Assembly (NCBI GenBank): GCA_965199165.1 | Contig: OZ240681.1 | Coordinates: 2,542,001 to 2,606,000, forward strand | Source of the DNA: LMUY01 sp965199165 | GTDB lineage: Bacteria; Pseudomonadota; Alphaproteobacteria; Acetobacterales; Acetobacteraceae | DNA: 64,000 nt | Direction of reading: 5' to 3' | Shown: in pieces, positions 16,949 through 25,638 of the stretch | Position numbering within the stretch: position 1 is the first letter of the stretch | Layout: every line of letters starts with the position of its first letter | The notes under the pieces: model-generated | Databases searched by the model: none | What the model was told of the DNA's origin: nothing | The model's input: the letters and a program-made list of their open reading frames with translations, nothing else | Made by a program: the position numbers and the translations under genes

Positions 16949-18763
16949 CTACGCCTTGACCTTGACGTAACTGCCAGGAGCGTCCTCGATCGGCACGAGG
17001 GCGCCTGCGCCGGGCGTGCGGGCAGGGACCATGTCGGCAGCCAACGCACCCACCCAGCGTTGCCAATCCGGCCACCACGAGCCCGCCATCTCCTGCGCGC
17101 CGGCGAACCATTCGTCCGCGGTCGCGGGCAGCGCTGCGTTCACCCAGTGGCTGTACTTGCCGCTCTCCGGCGGGTTCACCACCCCGGCGATGTGGCCGCT
17201 CGCCGCCAGCACGAACCGCTTCGGCCCGCCAAGCAGCTGCGTGCCGCGGTAGGTGCTGCGCCACGGCGCGATGTGGTCCTCACGCGTCGAAATGAAGTAG
17301 CTCGGGATGTCGACCTCGCCCAAATCGATGCGCTGGCCCGCCAGCTCCAGCTCGCCCTTGGCCAGTTTGTTGGCGTGGTACATGTTGCGCAGGTAGTAGC
17401 TGTGCATCTTCGCCGGCATGCGGGTGGCGTCGCTGTTCCAGTACAGCAGGTCGAACTGGAACGGTTCGTTGCCGAGAAGGTAGTTGTTGACCACGAACGA
17501 CCAGATCAGGTCGTTCGCGCGCAGCATGTTGAACGTCGTCGCCATGTCGGCGCCCTGCAGCACGCCCTGCCGCTCCATCTTGGCTTCCAGCTGGGCCAGC
17601 TGCTCCTCGTCGATGAACACGCTCAACTCGCCGGCCTCGGCGAAGTCCGTCATGGTCACGAAGAAGGTGGCGCTGCGGATGCGGTCGTCGCCCCGCACCT
17701 TCATCCAGGCGAGCGTGCAGGCCAGCAGCGTGCCGCCCAGGCAGTAGCCGATCGCGTTGACCTCGCGTTCGCCCGTCGCCTGTTCGATGGCGCCGAGGGC
17801 GGCGAACACGCCTTCGGTCATGTAGTCCTCGAACCCCTTCTCGGCCATGTGCTCGTCCGGGTTGACCCAGCTGACCATGAACACGGTGTGCCCCTGTCCG
17901 ACCGCCCAGCGCACCAGGCTGTTCTTGGGCCGCAGGTCGAGGATGTAGAACTTGTTGATCCACGGCGGCAGGATCAGCAGCGGGCGCTTCAAGACCTGCT
18001 CGGTGCTGGGCGCATACTGGATCAGCTGCATCAGCGCGTTCTGGAAGACCACCTTGCCCGGCGACACGCCGATGTTCTCGCCCAGCTTGAAGGCGTCCAT
18101 GTCGGTCATCTTGATGGCGAGCTTGCCGCGGCCGCGCTCCAGGTCGCCCAGCAGGTTGTTCAGCCCACGCAGCAGGTTCTCGCCGCCGGTCTCCGCCGTC
18201 TTGCGCAGGACTTCGGGGTTGGTGAGCAGGAAGTTGGACGGGCTCATCGCGTCGATGAACTGGCGGGAGTAGAAGTCGACCTTCTGCGCCGTCTTGCGGT
18301 CCAGGCCCTCCGCCTGGCCCACCACATCCTGCACGAACCGGGCCGACAGCAGGTAGGACTGCTTGATGAAGTCGAACACCTCGTTCTCCTTCCAGGCATC
18401 GTCCTTGAACCGCCGGTCCTTCGGGTCGGCCTGGATCACCGGCGCGGCCGCCGGAGCGTCCCCGGTGCCGATCATGCGGCGGGCGGTGTTCTGCCACAGC
18501 GTCATGTAGTCCTGCCAGAAGCCGATCTGCGCCTGCATCAGCCGCGTCGGGTTGGCCATCAGCTTGGCCGTCATCTCCATGAACGCGGTACCGATGTTGA
18601 GCGGGTCCGCGGTCGGCGCGTCCTCGCTCTGCCGCTTCAGCCAGTCGCCGACGATTCGCTGCGACCGCTCGGCGATGTCGGCCATGGAACGGCCCAGCTG
18701 CATCGGGTCGGCGACGCGGCCGGCCAGGGGAGCGTCAGGTGTCCGGGTGCCGTTGTCCGGCAT
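16949..18763 (-). CDS. phaC: Class I poly(3-hydroxyalkanoate) polymerase
   Basis: PhaC polymerises (R)-3-hydroxyacyl-CoA on the granule surface. The 604-residue length matches class I synthases. The lipase-like box GYCLGGT (near residue 342) contains the catalytic Cys, and the C-terminal AASGHIAGVVNPP segment contains the catalytic His. The N-terminal domain (NFLLTNPEVL, VSPGKVVFQN) is intact. It is transcribed toward phaB, so the PHA genes form a convergent cluster. Confidence 0.96.
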   Translation of the reverse strand: MPDNGTRTPDAPLAGRVADPMQLGRSMADIAERSQRIVGDWLKRQSEDAPTADPLNIGTAFMEMTAKLMANPTRLMQAQIGFWQDYMTLWQNTARRMIGTGDAPAAAPVIQADPKDRRFKDDAWKENEVFDFIKQSYLLSARFVQDVVGQAEGLDRKTAQKVDFYSRQFIDAMSPSNFLLTNPEVLRKTAETGGENLLRGLNNLLGDLERGRGKLAIKMTDMDAFKLGENIGVSPGKVVFQNALMQLIQYAPSTEQVLKRPLLILPPWINKFYILDLRPKNSLVRWAVGQGHTVFMVSWVNPDEHMAEKGFEDYMTEGVFAALGAIEQATGEREVNAIGYCLGGTLLACTLAWMKVRGDDRIRSATFFVTMTDFAEAGELSVFIDEEQLAQLEAKMERQGVLQGADMATTFNMLRANDLIWSFVVNNYLLGNEPFQFDLLYWNSDATRMPAKMHSYYLRNMYHANKLAKGELELAGQRIDLGEVDIPSYFISTREDHIAPWRSTYRGTQLLGGPKRFVLAASGHIAGVVNPPESGKYSHWVNAALPATADEWFAGAQEMAGSWWPDWQRWVGALAADMVPARTPGAGALVPIEDAPGSYVKVKA

Positions 18764-18828
18764 GGCGTCCTTCCCGTCGGGTTCGCGCCCCGCTAGACAG
18801 TGCGGAGGCTGGGGCTGGTCACCGACTT

Positions 18829-19743
18829 ATGCTTGAGGTTTCTTGGCGCAGAGATAGGCGTGCGGCACTGTTGCGGCAAGCGGCGGCCTTGGTGGCCTGC
18901 CCGGTGGTCGCGGCAGGGTTGGGCGGGTGTGCCGGGCGCTCGCCGATCGACGCGGGGGTCGACCTCTACCACGACCTGCAGGGTGGCGCGATCGCGGAGC
19001 AGCGCCCGCCGCCGCCGGGTGCCGACGCGCCGTACCCGAACCTCAGCACCATCCCGGCGCGTCCTGGCGCGCCGGACGTGCCGGCGCAGCAGCGCATTGC
19101 CGACCAGCTGGCAAGCCAGCGCGACGCGGCGACGACGGCTGCCAACAACAGCCCGCTCGTGCCCCGCGCAGCGCCGCCGCCACCGCCGAAGCCGCCGACG
19201 GCACCGGACCCGAACGCCAACCGGGTGGTCGTGGATGCGGCCGCCGCCCCGCCCCCGCCAGCACAGCCGACGCCGCCCGCCTTGGCGCCGGCGGCGGCTG
19301 GCATCGATGCCGTCCCGCCGGTTCCCGCCAGCGTGGCGTCCGGGCCGCTGCCGACCCTGGCGGCCGCGCCGCCTTCGCCCGCGGTGGGGCTGGGCGTCGT
19401 GCTCGGACCTGCTGCGCCGACCGTCGCGGCCGCGCCACCGCCGGCCCAGCCGGCGCCCGGTGGCGCGGTGGCGGTCGCGTTCACGCCGGGCTCGGCGACG
19501 CTGCCGCCATCCGCGCCGCTGAACCTGCGGCGCTTCGCGCTGGCGCATAAGGGGGCGGCCGTGACCATCGTCGGCATGGGCGAGGCGGTGCTGCCAAACC
19601 CCGATGCGCAGGCCCGGGCGCTGGACCTGGGGCTGCGGCGGGCGCAGGCGATCGCCGCGGCGCTGGCCAGCGCCGGGGTCGCGGCCTCCAACCTCCATCT
19701 CCGCGCCCAGGCCGCCGGCCAGGGTGGCACCGCCAGCCTGTAA
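18829..19743 (+). CDS. Proline-rich lipoprotein with OmpA-like C-terminal domain
   Basis: A 304-residue predicted outer-membrane lipoprotein. A basic N-terminus precedes a hydrophobic segment and the lipobox GLGGC, with Cys34 as the lipidation site. Residues about 60-215 are Pro/Ala-rich and low in complexity. The last 90 residues (FTPGSATLPPSAPLNL ... RRAQAIAAALASAGV) resemble OmpA-like peptidoglycan-binding domains. It probably tethers the outer membrane to the wall. The start at 18829 is the ATG nearest the signal region, and a weak ribosome site makes it uncertain. It lies 9 bases upstream of the aminotransferase. Confidence 0.75.
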   Translation: MLEVSWRRDRRAALLRQAAALVACPVVAAGLGGCAGRSPIDAGVDLYHDLQGGAIAEQRPPPPGADAPYPNLSTIPARPGAPDVPAQQRIADQLASQRDAATTAANNSPLVPRAAPPPPPKPPTAPDPNANRVVVDAAAAPPPPAQPTPPALAPAAAGIDAVPPVPASVASGPLPTLAAAPPSPAVGLGVVLGPAAPTVAAAPPPAQPAPGGAVAVAFTPGSATLPPSAPLNLRRFALAHKGAAVTIVGMGEAVLPNPDAQARALDLGLRRAQAIAAALASAGVAASNLHLRAQAAGQGGTASL

Positions 19744-19752
19744 GAGGACGCC

Positions 19753-20964
19753 ATGTCGACCGAGTTCCACCGCATCCGCCGCCTGCCGCCCTACGTGTTC
19801 GCCGCCGTCAACGAGGCGAAGGCGCGTGCCCGGGCCGCCGGCGAGGACATCATCGACCTGGGCATGGGCAACCCGGACGGCGCCACCCCGCCGCACATCG
19901 TGGCCAAGCTGGTGGAGGCGGTGCAGGACCCGCGGACGCATCGCTACAGCACCAGCAAGGGCATCCCCGGCCTGCGTCGTGCCCTGGCGGCGTACTACGC
20001 CCGGCGGTTCGAGGTCCGGCTCGACCCGGAGACGGAGGTGGTGGCCACGCTCGGCAGCAAGGAGGGCCTGGCCAACCTCGCCGCCGCCATCACCAGCCCG
20101 GGCGACACCATCCTGGTGCCCAATCCGTCCTACCCGATCCACCAGTTCGGCTTCATCATCGCCGGGGCATCGGTGCGGTCGATCCCGGCAGTGCCGGACG
20201 AGACGATGCTGCGCGCGCTGGACCAGGCGGTGCGCCATTCGGTGCCCAAGCCGACGGCGCTGATCGTGAACTTCCCGTCCAACCCCACGGCCTACGTCGC
20301 GTCGTTGGAGTTCTACCGCGAGGTGGTGGCGTTCTGCCGCAAGCACGAGATCTGGATCCTGTCGGACCTCGCCTATGCCGAGATCTATTTCGGCGCCGAG
20401 GTGCCGCCCTCCATGCTGCAGGTGCCCGGCGCACGGGACATCACGGTGGAGTTCACGTCGCTGTCCAAGACCTATTCCATGCCCGGCTGGCGGATGGGGT
20501 TCGCCGCCGGCAATGCCCGGCTGATCGCGGCGCTGGCGCGGATGAAGTCCTACCTGGACTACGGCGCCTTCACGCCGATCCAGGTGGCGGCGACGGCGGC
20601 GCTGAACGGCCCGCAGGACTGCGTGGCCGAGATGCGGGCGCTTTACCGGGAGCGGCGGGACGTACTGGTCCGCGGGCTGAACGCCGCTGGCTGGGCGGTG
20701 CCCAGTCCGGACGCGTCCATGTTCGCCTGGGCGCCGATACCCGCGGCATACGCGCATCTGGGCAGCGTGGAGTTTTCCAAGCTGCTGCTGGCCCGGGCCA
20801 AGGTGGCAGTCGCGCCCGGCATCGGCTTCGGCGAACAGGGCGATGGCCACGTACGCATCGCGTTGGTGGAGAACACGCAGCGTCTGCGCCAGGCGGTGCG
20901 GAGCATCCGCGGCTTCCTGACGGCGGGCACGAACGCGCCGGTCGTGGAAGAGGTGGTGGGGTGA
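19753..20964 (+). CDS. Class I/II pyridoxal-phosphate aminotransferase (AlaC/DAP-aminotransferase-like)
   Basis: This 403-residue fold-type I aminotransferase has the PLP lysine in SLSKTYSMPGWRMGF (near residue 238). Its N-terminus (IDLGMGNPDG) and the YSTSKGIPGLR segment are typical of the group annotated as alanine or LL-diaminopimelate aminotransferase. In many alphaproteobacteria it lies next to homoserine dehydrogenase, as here. It probably works in aspartate-family or alanine metabolism. The precise substrate is not resolved by sequence. Confidence 0.85.
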   Translation: MSTEFHRIRRLPPYVFAAVNEAKARARAAGEDIIDLGMGNPDGATPPHIVAKLVEAVQDPRTHRYSTSKGIPGLRRALAAYYARRFEVRLDPETEVVATLGSKEGLANLAAAITSPGDTILVPNPSYPIHQFGFIIAGASVRSIPAVPDETMLRALDQAVRHSVPKPTALIVNFPSNPTAYVASLEFYREVVAFCRKHEIWILSDLAYAEIYFGAEVPPSMLQVPGARDITVEFTSLSKTYSMPGWRMGFAAGNARLIAALARMKSYLDYGAFTPIQVAATAALNGPQDCVAEMRALYRERRDVLVRGLNAAGWAVPSPDASMFAWAPIPAAYAHLGSVEFSKLLLARAKVAVAPGIGFGEQGDGHVRIALVENTQRLRQAVRSIRGFLTAGTNAPVVEEVVG

Positions 20965-20975
20965 GAGGTCGCCTC

Positions 20976-21284
20976 CTAGAACCCTCTCCCTCTGGGAGAG
21001 GACAGGGTGAGGGTGCGTGCCCGCAACGTTTCCAGCAGGACCGTCAGCACGCCATCCAAATTGCCGAGGATGTCGTTGTTCCAGAAGCGCATCACTTCAT
21101 AACCGGCTGCTCCGATCGCCGCCGTCCGCCCGGCGTCGACAAAGGGACCAACGGAGACCTGGCGGCGGCTTTCGAAGCCGCCCAGCCGGCGGTCGCGGAT
21201 GGCGAACCAGAGGGCGCGTTCCGCCATGGTCATGTCCTGACGCAGCTGCGCAGCATGGCGATTGGTCCGGCGGCTAACGGTCAT
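20976..21284 (-). pseudogene. DUF559 endonuclease-like gene with internal deletion
   Basis: The 102-residue frame starts as a DUF559 (Vsr-like restriction fold) protein (TMAERALWFAIRDRRLGGFE) and ends with the family's RFWNNDILGN segment. The central part that normally carries the VDF...VEIDG...H catalytic residues is absent: VGPFV is followed directly by DAGRTAAI. About 23 residues are missing in frame. The C-terminus is made from the flanking palindromic repeat (TLTLSSPRGRGF). The product is therefore probably inactive. Confidence 0.75.
20982..21014. repeat. CCCTCTCCC-n-GGGAGAGG repeat at the DUF559 3' end
   Basis: This copy reads CCCTCTCCCTCTGGGAGAGG followed by ACAGGGTGAGGGT. It forms the last codons of the DUF559 remnant. 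Its GGGTGAGGGT tail is inverted relative to the ACCCTCACCC start of the repeat at 21307, so the remnant is bracketed by inverted copies. Confidence 0.7.
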
Positions 21285-21306
21285 GGCGTCATGGTACGGC
21301 CAACGC

Positions 21307-21394
21307 CACCCTCACCCAACCCTCTCCCGCCGGCGGGAGAGGGCTTTGCGAGTCTCCCTCTCCCGCCGGCGGGAGAGGGTCGGGGTGAGGGTGG
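21307..21394. repeat. Double palindrome upstream of homoserine dehydrogenase
   Basis: Two identical 24-bp perfect palindromes (arms CCCTCTCCCGCC and GGCGGGAGAGGG) lie at 21320-21343 and 21356-21379. They are enclosed by CCACCCTCACCC on the left and GGGTGAGGGTGG on the right, so the whole 88-bp block is a large near-palindrome. It resembles REP/BIME-type elements and lies a few bases before the hom start. Confidence 0.8.
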
Positions 21395-21400
21395 CCGCGT

Positions 21401-22660
21401 ATGCGCGTAGCCCTTGCCGGCCTTGGCACCGTGGGTGCCGGCGTGCTCCATCTGCTGCACCGCAATGCGGAGCTGATCGCGGCCCGCGCCGGGCAGCCGA
21501 TCACCGTCGCCGCCGTGTCCGCCCGGGACCGCTTGCGTGACCGGGGCGCCCCGCTCGATGGCGTGCACTGGGCGGACAACCCGCTCGACCTCGCCACCCA
21601 CCCGGGTATCGACGTCGTGGTCGAGCTCATCGGCGGTGCCGACGGGCCCGCCCATGACCTCGTGGCGGCGGCGCTGCGCCATGGCCGCCCGGTGGTCACC
21701 GCCAACAAGGCGCTGATCGCCCTGCACGGCGCCACCCTGCCGCGCACCGCGCCGCTCGCGTTCGAGGCGGCGGTGGCCGGCGGCATCCCCGTCATCAAGG
21801 CCCTGCGCGAGGGCCTGTCCGCCAACCGCATCACCCGCGTCGCCGGCATCCTGAACGGCACCTGCAACTACATCCTGACCGCCATGCGCGAGCAGAAGCG
21901 GGACTTCGCCGACGTGCTCGCGGAGGCGCAGGCGATGGGCTACGCGGAGGCGGACCCCGCCACCGACGTCGACGGCGTGGACGCCGCGCACAAGCTCGCC
22001 ATCCTGGCGGCGCTGGCGTTCGGCCACCCGGTCCGGTTCGACGCCGTGTACGTCGAAGGCATCCGCCGGGTCAGCGCGCTCGACATTGGCTTCGCGGAGG
22101 AACTCGGCTACCGCATCAAGCTGCTGGGCATCGCCCGCCGCGTCCCTGGCGGGGTGGAGGCGCGGGTGCATCCGTGCATGGTGCGGGCGGACGCGCCGAT
22201 CGCCCGGGTGGATGGCGTGTTCAACGCGGTGGTGGCCGAGGGGGACGCCGTGGGCCGCATCATGCTGGAGGGGCGGGGTGCCGGCGCCGGTCCGACCGCC
22301 TCCGCCGTGGTCGCCGACCTGATCGACCTCGCGCGCAACCGCCTGACGCCGCTCTGGGGGCAGGACGCGCCGACCGACGAGCCGGTGGTGCCGATGGGCG
22401 AGCACCTCGGCGCCTACTACCTGCGCCTGATGGTGGTGGACCGGCCGGGCGTGATCGCGGACGTGGCGGCGATCCTGCGCGACCACGGCGTGTCGCTGGA
22501 GTCCATGTTGCAGCACGGCCGCAGCCCCGCGGCCTCGGTCGCCGTCGTGCTGGTGACGCATGAAGTGCGGGAGCATGCGATGCGCGCCGCGCTCCACCGC
22601 ATCGCCGGGCTGGACGCGGTGCTGGAACCGCCAGCCTTGATCCGAATCGAGCTTGGCTGA
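21401..22660 (+). CDS. hom: Homoserine dehydrogenase
   Basis: The enzyme reduces aspartate semialdehyde to homoserine for threonine and methionine synthesis. The 419 residues comprise an N-terminal Rossmann domain (GLGTVGAGV at residues 7-15), a catalytic domain (GILNGTCNYIL near 149 and the family YAEADPATDVDG segment) and a C-terminal ACT domain (LRLMVVDRPGVIADVA), which usually gives threonine feedback control. The double palindrome lies immediately upstream and could affect expression. glpX and recJ follow closely. Confidence 0.95.
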   Translation: MRVALAGLGTVGAGVLHLLHRNAELIAARAGQPITVAAVSARDRLRDRGAPLDGVHWADNPLDLATHPGIDVVVELIGGADGPAHDLVAAALRHGRPVVTANKALIALHGATLPRTAPLAFEAAVAGGIPVIKALREGLSANRITRVAGILNGTCNYILTAMREQKRDFADVLAEAQAMGYAEADPATDVDGVDAAHKLAILAALAFGHPVRFDAVYVEGIRRVSALDIGFAEELGYRIKLLGIARRVPGGVEARVHPCMVRADAPIARVDGVFNAVVAEGDAVGRIMLEGRGAGAGPTASAVVADLIDLARNRLTPLWGQDAPTDEPVVPMGEHLGAYYLRLMVVDRPGVIADVAAILRDHGVSLESMLQHGRSPAASVAVVLVTHEVREHAMRAALHRIAGLDAVLEPPALIRIELG

Positions 22661-22672
22661 GAAGGACACAGC

Positions 22673-23656
22673 ATGAACCGGCCTCCCGACGTGACCTACG
22701 ACCGCAACCTGGCGCTCGAACTCGTCCGCGTCAGCGAGGCCGGCGCCCTGGCCGCCAGCCGCTGGATGGGCCGCGGCAAGAAGAACGAGGCGGACGGTGC
22801 CGCGGTGGAGGCGATGCGCCGGGCGTTCGACAGCGTGGCCATCGACGGCACGGTGGTGATCGGCGAGGGCGAGATGGACGAGGCGCCGATGCTGTATATC
22901 GGCGAGAAGGTCGGCTGCGGCGGCCCGGCGATGGACATCGCGGTGGACCCGCTGGAGGGAACCACGATCACCGCCAAGGGCGGCCCGAACGCGATGGCCA
23001 CGGTGGCGCTGGCCGAGCGAGGCAACTTCCTGCATGCGCCCGACGTCTACATGGACAAGATCGCGGTGGGCCCCGGCCTGCCGCCCGGCGTGGTGGACCT
23101 GGATGCCCCGGTCGGCGAGAACCTGCGCAACCTGGCGGCCGCCAGGAAGATCGACATCGGCGAGCTGGTGCTGTGCACGCTGGACCGCGACCGCCACGCG
23201 GAGATGATCGCCAAGGCACGCGAGGCCGGCGCACGCATCATGCTGATCGGCGACGGCGACGTCTCGGGTGTGATCATGGCGGCGCAGGCGGAAAGCGGTG
23301 TCGACATCTTCGTCGGCTCCGGCGGCGCGCCGGAGGGCGTTCTGGCGGCTGCGGCGCTGCGTTGCCTGGGCGGGCAGATGCAGGGCCGGCTGCTGTTCGA
23401 GGATGACGCCCAGGTGGCGCGGGCGCGCGAGATGGGCGTGGCCGACCCGAAGAAGAAATACGCGCTGACGGACATGGCCAAGGGGGACGTGATGTTCGCC
23501 GCCACCGGCGTCACCACCGGCCCGATGCTGCGCGGCGTGCGCCGGTTCGGCACCGGCGCGGTCACGCACTCGCTGGTGATGCGCTCGAAGTCCGGCACGG
23601 TGCGCTACGTCGAGGCGCAGCATAACTTCGCCACCAAGACCTGGCAGCCCAACTGA
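22673..23656 (+). CDS. glpX: Class II fructose-1,6-bisphosphatase
   Basis: GlpX hydrolyses fructose-1,6-bisphosphate in gluconeogenesis. The 327-residue protein has the family features VVIGEGEMDEAPML (residues 60-73) and the metal-site sequence DPLEGTT near residue 92. It lies 12 bases after hom and 16 bases before recJ in an alphaproteobacterial order seen widely, so the three are probably co-transcribed. Confidence 0.95.
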   Translation: MNRPPDVTYDRNLALELVRVSEAGALAASRWMGRGKKNEADGAAVEAMRRAFDSVAIDGTVVIGEGEMDEAPMLYIGEKVGCGGPAMDIAVDPLEGTTITAKGGPNAMATVALAERGNFLHAPDVYMDKIAVGPGLPPGVVDLDAPVGENLRNLAAARKIDIGELVLCTLDRDRHAEMIAKAREAGARIMLIGDGDVSGVIMAAQAESGVDIFVGSGGAPEGVLAAAALRCLGGQMQGRLLFEDDAQVARAREMGVADPKKKYALTDMAKGDVMFAATGVTTGPMLRGVRRFGTGAVTHSLVMRSKSGTVRYVEAQHNFATKTWQPN

Positions 23657-23672
23657 CGCGACCCGACTGGCC

Positions 23673-25451
23673 ATGAACGCGATCCTACCCGCCCCGCCCG
23701 TGCTGGGCGTGGCCAGGTCGGTCACCGGGCGGCGATGGACCTGGCGGGGGGGCAGCGAACGGGCTGGCCTGCTGGTGGCCCAGCGCGCCGAGGTGCCGGA
23801 AATCGTCGGCAGCCTGTTGGCAGCGCGCGGCGTCCCGGTCGATGCCGTGGCCGACTTCCTCACCCCCACCTTGCGCGCGCTGTTGCCGGACCCGGCCGTC
23901 CTGGCGGACATGGAGGTGGCGGCGCACCGCCTGGCGCACGCCATCCGGACGGGCGAGACCGTGGGCGTGTTCGGCGACTACGACGTGGATGGCGCGTGCT
24001 CCGCCGCCATCGTGACGCTGCTGCTGCGCGGCCTGGGGTGCACGGTGCTGACCCACGTGCCGGACCGCCTGCTGGAAGGCTACGGCCCGAACGCGCCGGC
24101 CTTGCGGGCCCTGGCGGCACAGGGTGCCACGCTGGTGGTGTGCGTGGACTGCGGCACCGCGGCGGCCGGGCCGCTCGCCGCGCTGGCGGGCGTGGCCGAC
24201 GTGCTGGTGTTGGACCACCACAAGGCGGAGGGGCCGCCGCCGCCCGTCCTGGCCACGGTGAACCCCAACCGGCTGGACGACCACTCTGGCCTGCGCGGCC
24301 TGTGCGCCGCGGGTGTCGCTTTCCTGGCGGCGGTCGCCACCCTGCGCGCGCTGCGCCGGATGGGCTGGTTCGCCGCGCGGCCGGAGCCGGATTTGCGCGG
24401 CCTGCTGGACCTGGTGGCGCTGGCGACCGTGTGCGACGTCATGCCGCTGGTCGGCGTCAACCGCGCCTTCGTGGCCCAGGGCCTGCGCTTGATGGCGCGG
24501 CGCGAGCGGCCCGGCATCGCCGCGCTGCTGGAGGTCGCCGCCGCCAAGGACCAGCCCAACGCCGGCACGCTGGGCTGGGCGCTCGGCCCGCGCATCAACG
24601 CCGCCGGGCGCATCGACGACGCTGGGCTGGGCTTGCGCCTGCTGCTGACGGAGGACCCGGTCGAGGCTCGTGCGCTGGCCACCCGGCTGGACCAGGTGAA
24701 CCGCGACCGGCAGGAGCTGGAGGCGGCGGTGATGGACGCTGCGCACGAGGCCGCCCATGCGCAGGCCGATGCCGGGCGCCCGGTGCTGCTGGTGCACGGC
24801 GCCGGCTGGCATCCCGGCGTGGTGGGCATCATCGCCGGCCGGATCAAGCAGCGGCAGAACCGCCCCGCCCTCGCCGGCGCGCTGGCGGATGGGCTGATCA
24901 AGGGGTCCGGCCGGTCGGTCGAGGGCGTGGATTTGGGCGCCGCGGTGCTGGAGGCCCGGCGGGAAGGCCTGCTCGCCACGGGCGGTGGGCACGCGATGGC
25001 GGCCGGGTTCAGTCTGCCGATCGAGCGGGTGGACGCGTTCCACGCGTTCCTGGAGGACCGGCTCGCCCACGCCGCCACCTACCCACGGGTGCCCGACTTG
25101 GCGGTGGAGGCGGTGGTCGGCGTGGCTGGTGCCACCGTGACACTGGCGGAGCAGGTGGCGCGGCTGGCGCCGTTCGGGCCCGGCAACGAGGAGCCGGTGG
25201 TCGCCTTGCAGCAGGCCCGGGTGGTCCGCGCCGACTGGGTCGGGCAGGACGGCGCCACGCTCCGCACCTTCGTGGAGGGGGAAGGCGGCGGCCGGTTGAA
25301 GGCGATGGCATTCCGTGCCGCTGACACGCCGCTGGGCCAGGCGCTCGCCACGCCGGGCACACCGTTGCACTTGGCCGGCTATTTGCGGGCGGAGGCGTGG
25401 AACGGGAGCGTGGCAGCCTGCTTCGTAGTGAGCGACGCGGCCGTGGCTTGA
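23673..25451 (+). CDS. recJ: Single-stranded-DNA-specific exonuclease RecJ
   Basis: RecJ is the 5'-3' single-strand exonuclease of recombination and mismatch repair. In 592 residues it shows the DHH-family motifs GVFGDYDVDGACSAA (near residue 98) and LDHHKAEG (near 180). The DHHA1 domain follows (HPGVVGIIAGRIKQ, GSGRSVEGVDLG, GGHAMAAGF), and then the OB-fold. It is the last chromosomal protein gene before the tRNA and the prophage. Confidence 0.95.
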   Translation: MNAILPAPPVLGVARSVTGRRWTWRGGSERAGLLVAQRAEVPEIVGSLLAARGVPVDAVADFLTPTLRALLPDPAVLADMEVAAHRLAHAIRTGETVGVFGDYDVDGACSAAIVTLLLRGLGCTVLTHVPDRLLEGYGPNAPALRALAAQGATLVVCVDCGTAAAGPLAALAGVADVLVLDHHKAEGPPPPVLATVNPNRLDDHSGLRGLCAAGVAFLAAVATLRALRRMGWFAARPEPDLRGLLDLVALATVCDVMPLVGVNRAFVAQGLRLMARRERPGIAALLEVAAAKDQPNAGTLGWALGPRINAAGRIDDAGLGLRLLLTEDPVEARALATRLDQVNRDRQELEAAVMDAAHEAAHAQADAGRPVLLVHGAGWHPGVVGIIAGRIKQRQNRPALAGALADGLIKGSGRSVEGVDLGAAVLEARREGLLATGGGHAMAAGFSLPIERVDAFHAFLEDRLAHAATYPRVPDLAVEAVVGVAGATVTLAEQVARLAPFGPGNEEPVVALQQARVVRADWVGQDGATLRTFVEGEGGGRLKAMAFRAADTPLGQALATPGTPLHLAGYLRAEAWNGSVAACFVVSDAAVA

Positions 25452-25489
25452 CCACCGACGCCGACGCGGGCACATGACGCTGCCTGCGC

Positions 25490-25565
25490 GTCCCGTTCGT
25501 CTAGAGGCCTAGGACACGGCCCTTTCAAGGCTGTAACACGGGTTCGAATCCCGTACGGGGCACCA
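25490..25565 (+). tRNA. tRNA-Glu (anticodon UUC)
   Basis: The 76-base sequence folds as a cloverleaf. The acceptor arms are GTCCCGT and ACGGGGC, the anticodon loop is CTTTCAA with TTC in the centre, the T-arm is GGGTTCGAATCCC, and the CCA end is encoded. It lies 38 bases after recJ. An integrase gene begins 73 bases downstream, so its 3' part is the probable prophage attachment site. Confidence 0.96.
25534..25565. other. Probable attL at the tRNA-Glu 3' end
   Basis: Tyrosine integrases commonly use the T-arm and 3' end of tRNA genes and leave the tRNA intact. The T-arm to CCA segment here directly precedes phage DNA. No second copy was found up to base 64000, so the core length cannot be defined and attR must lie outside the window. 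Confidence 0.5.
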
Positions 25566-25638
25566 TTAAACAGAGGTTTCAGTTGATTTTCGGGCCAATT
25601 CCGGGCCAATCCGCTCCACGAGGACGGAGGGCGGGCCA

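Noticed and set aside
23685..25475. A reverse-strand frame of about 596 codons opposite recJ
   Set aside because: recJ carries clear DHH/DHHA1 motifs on the plus strand. The antisense translation is rich in Arg/His/Gln and has no domain.
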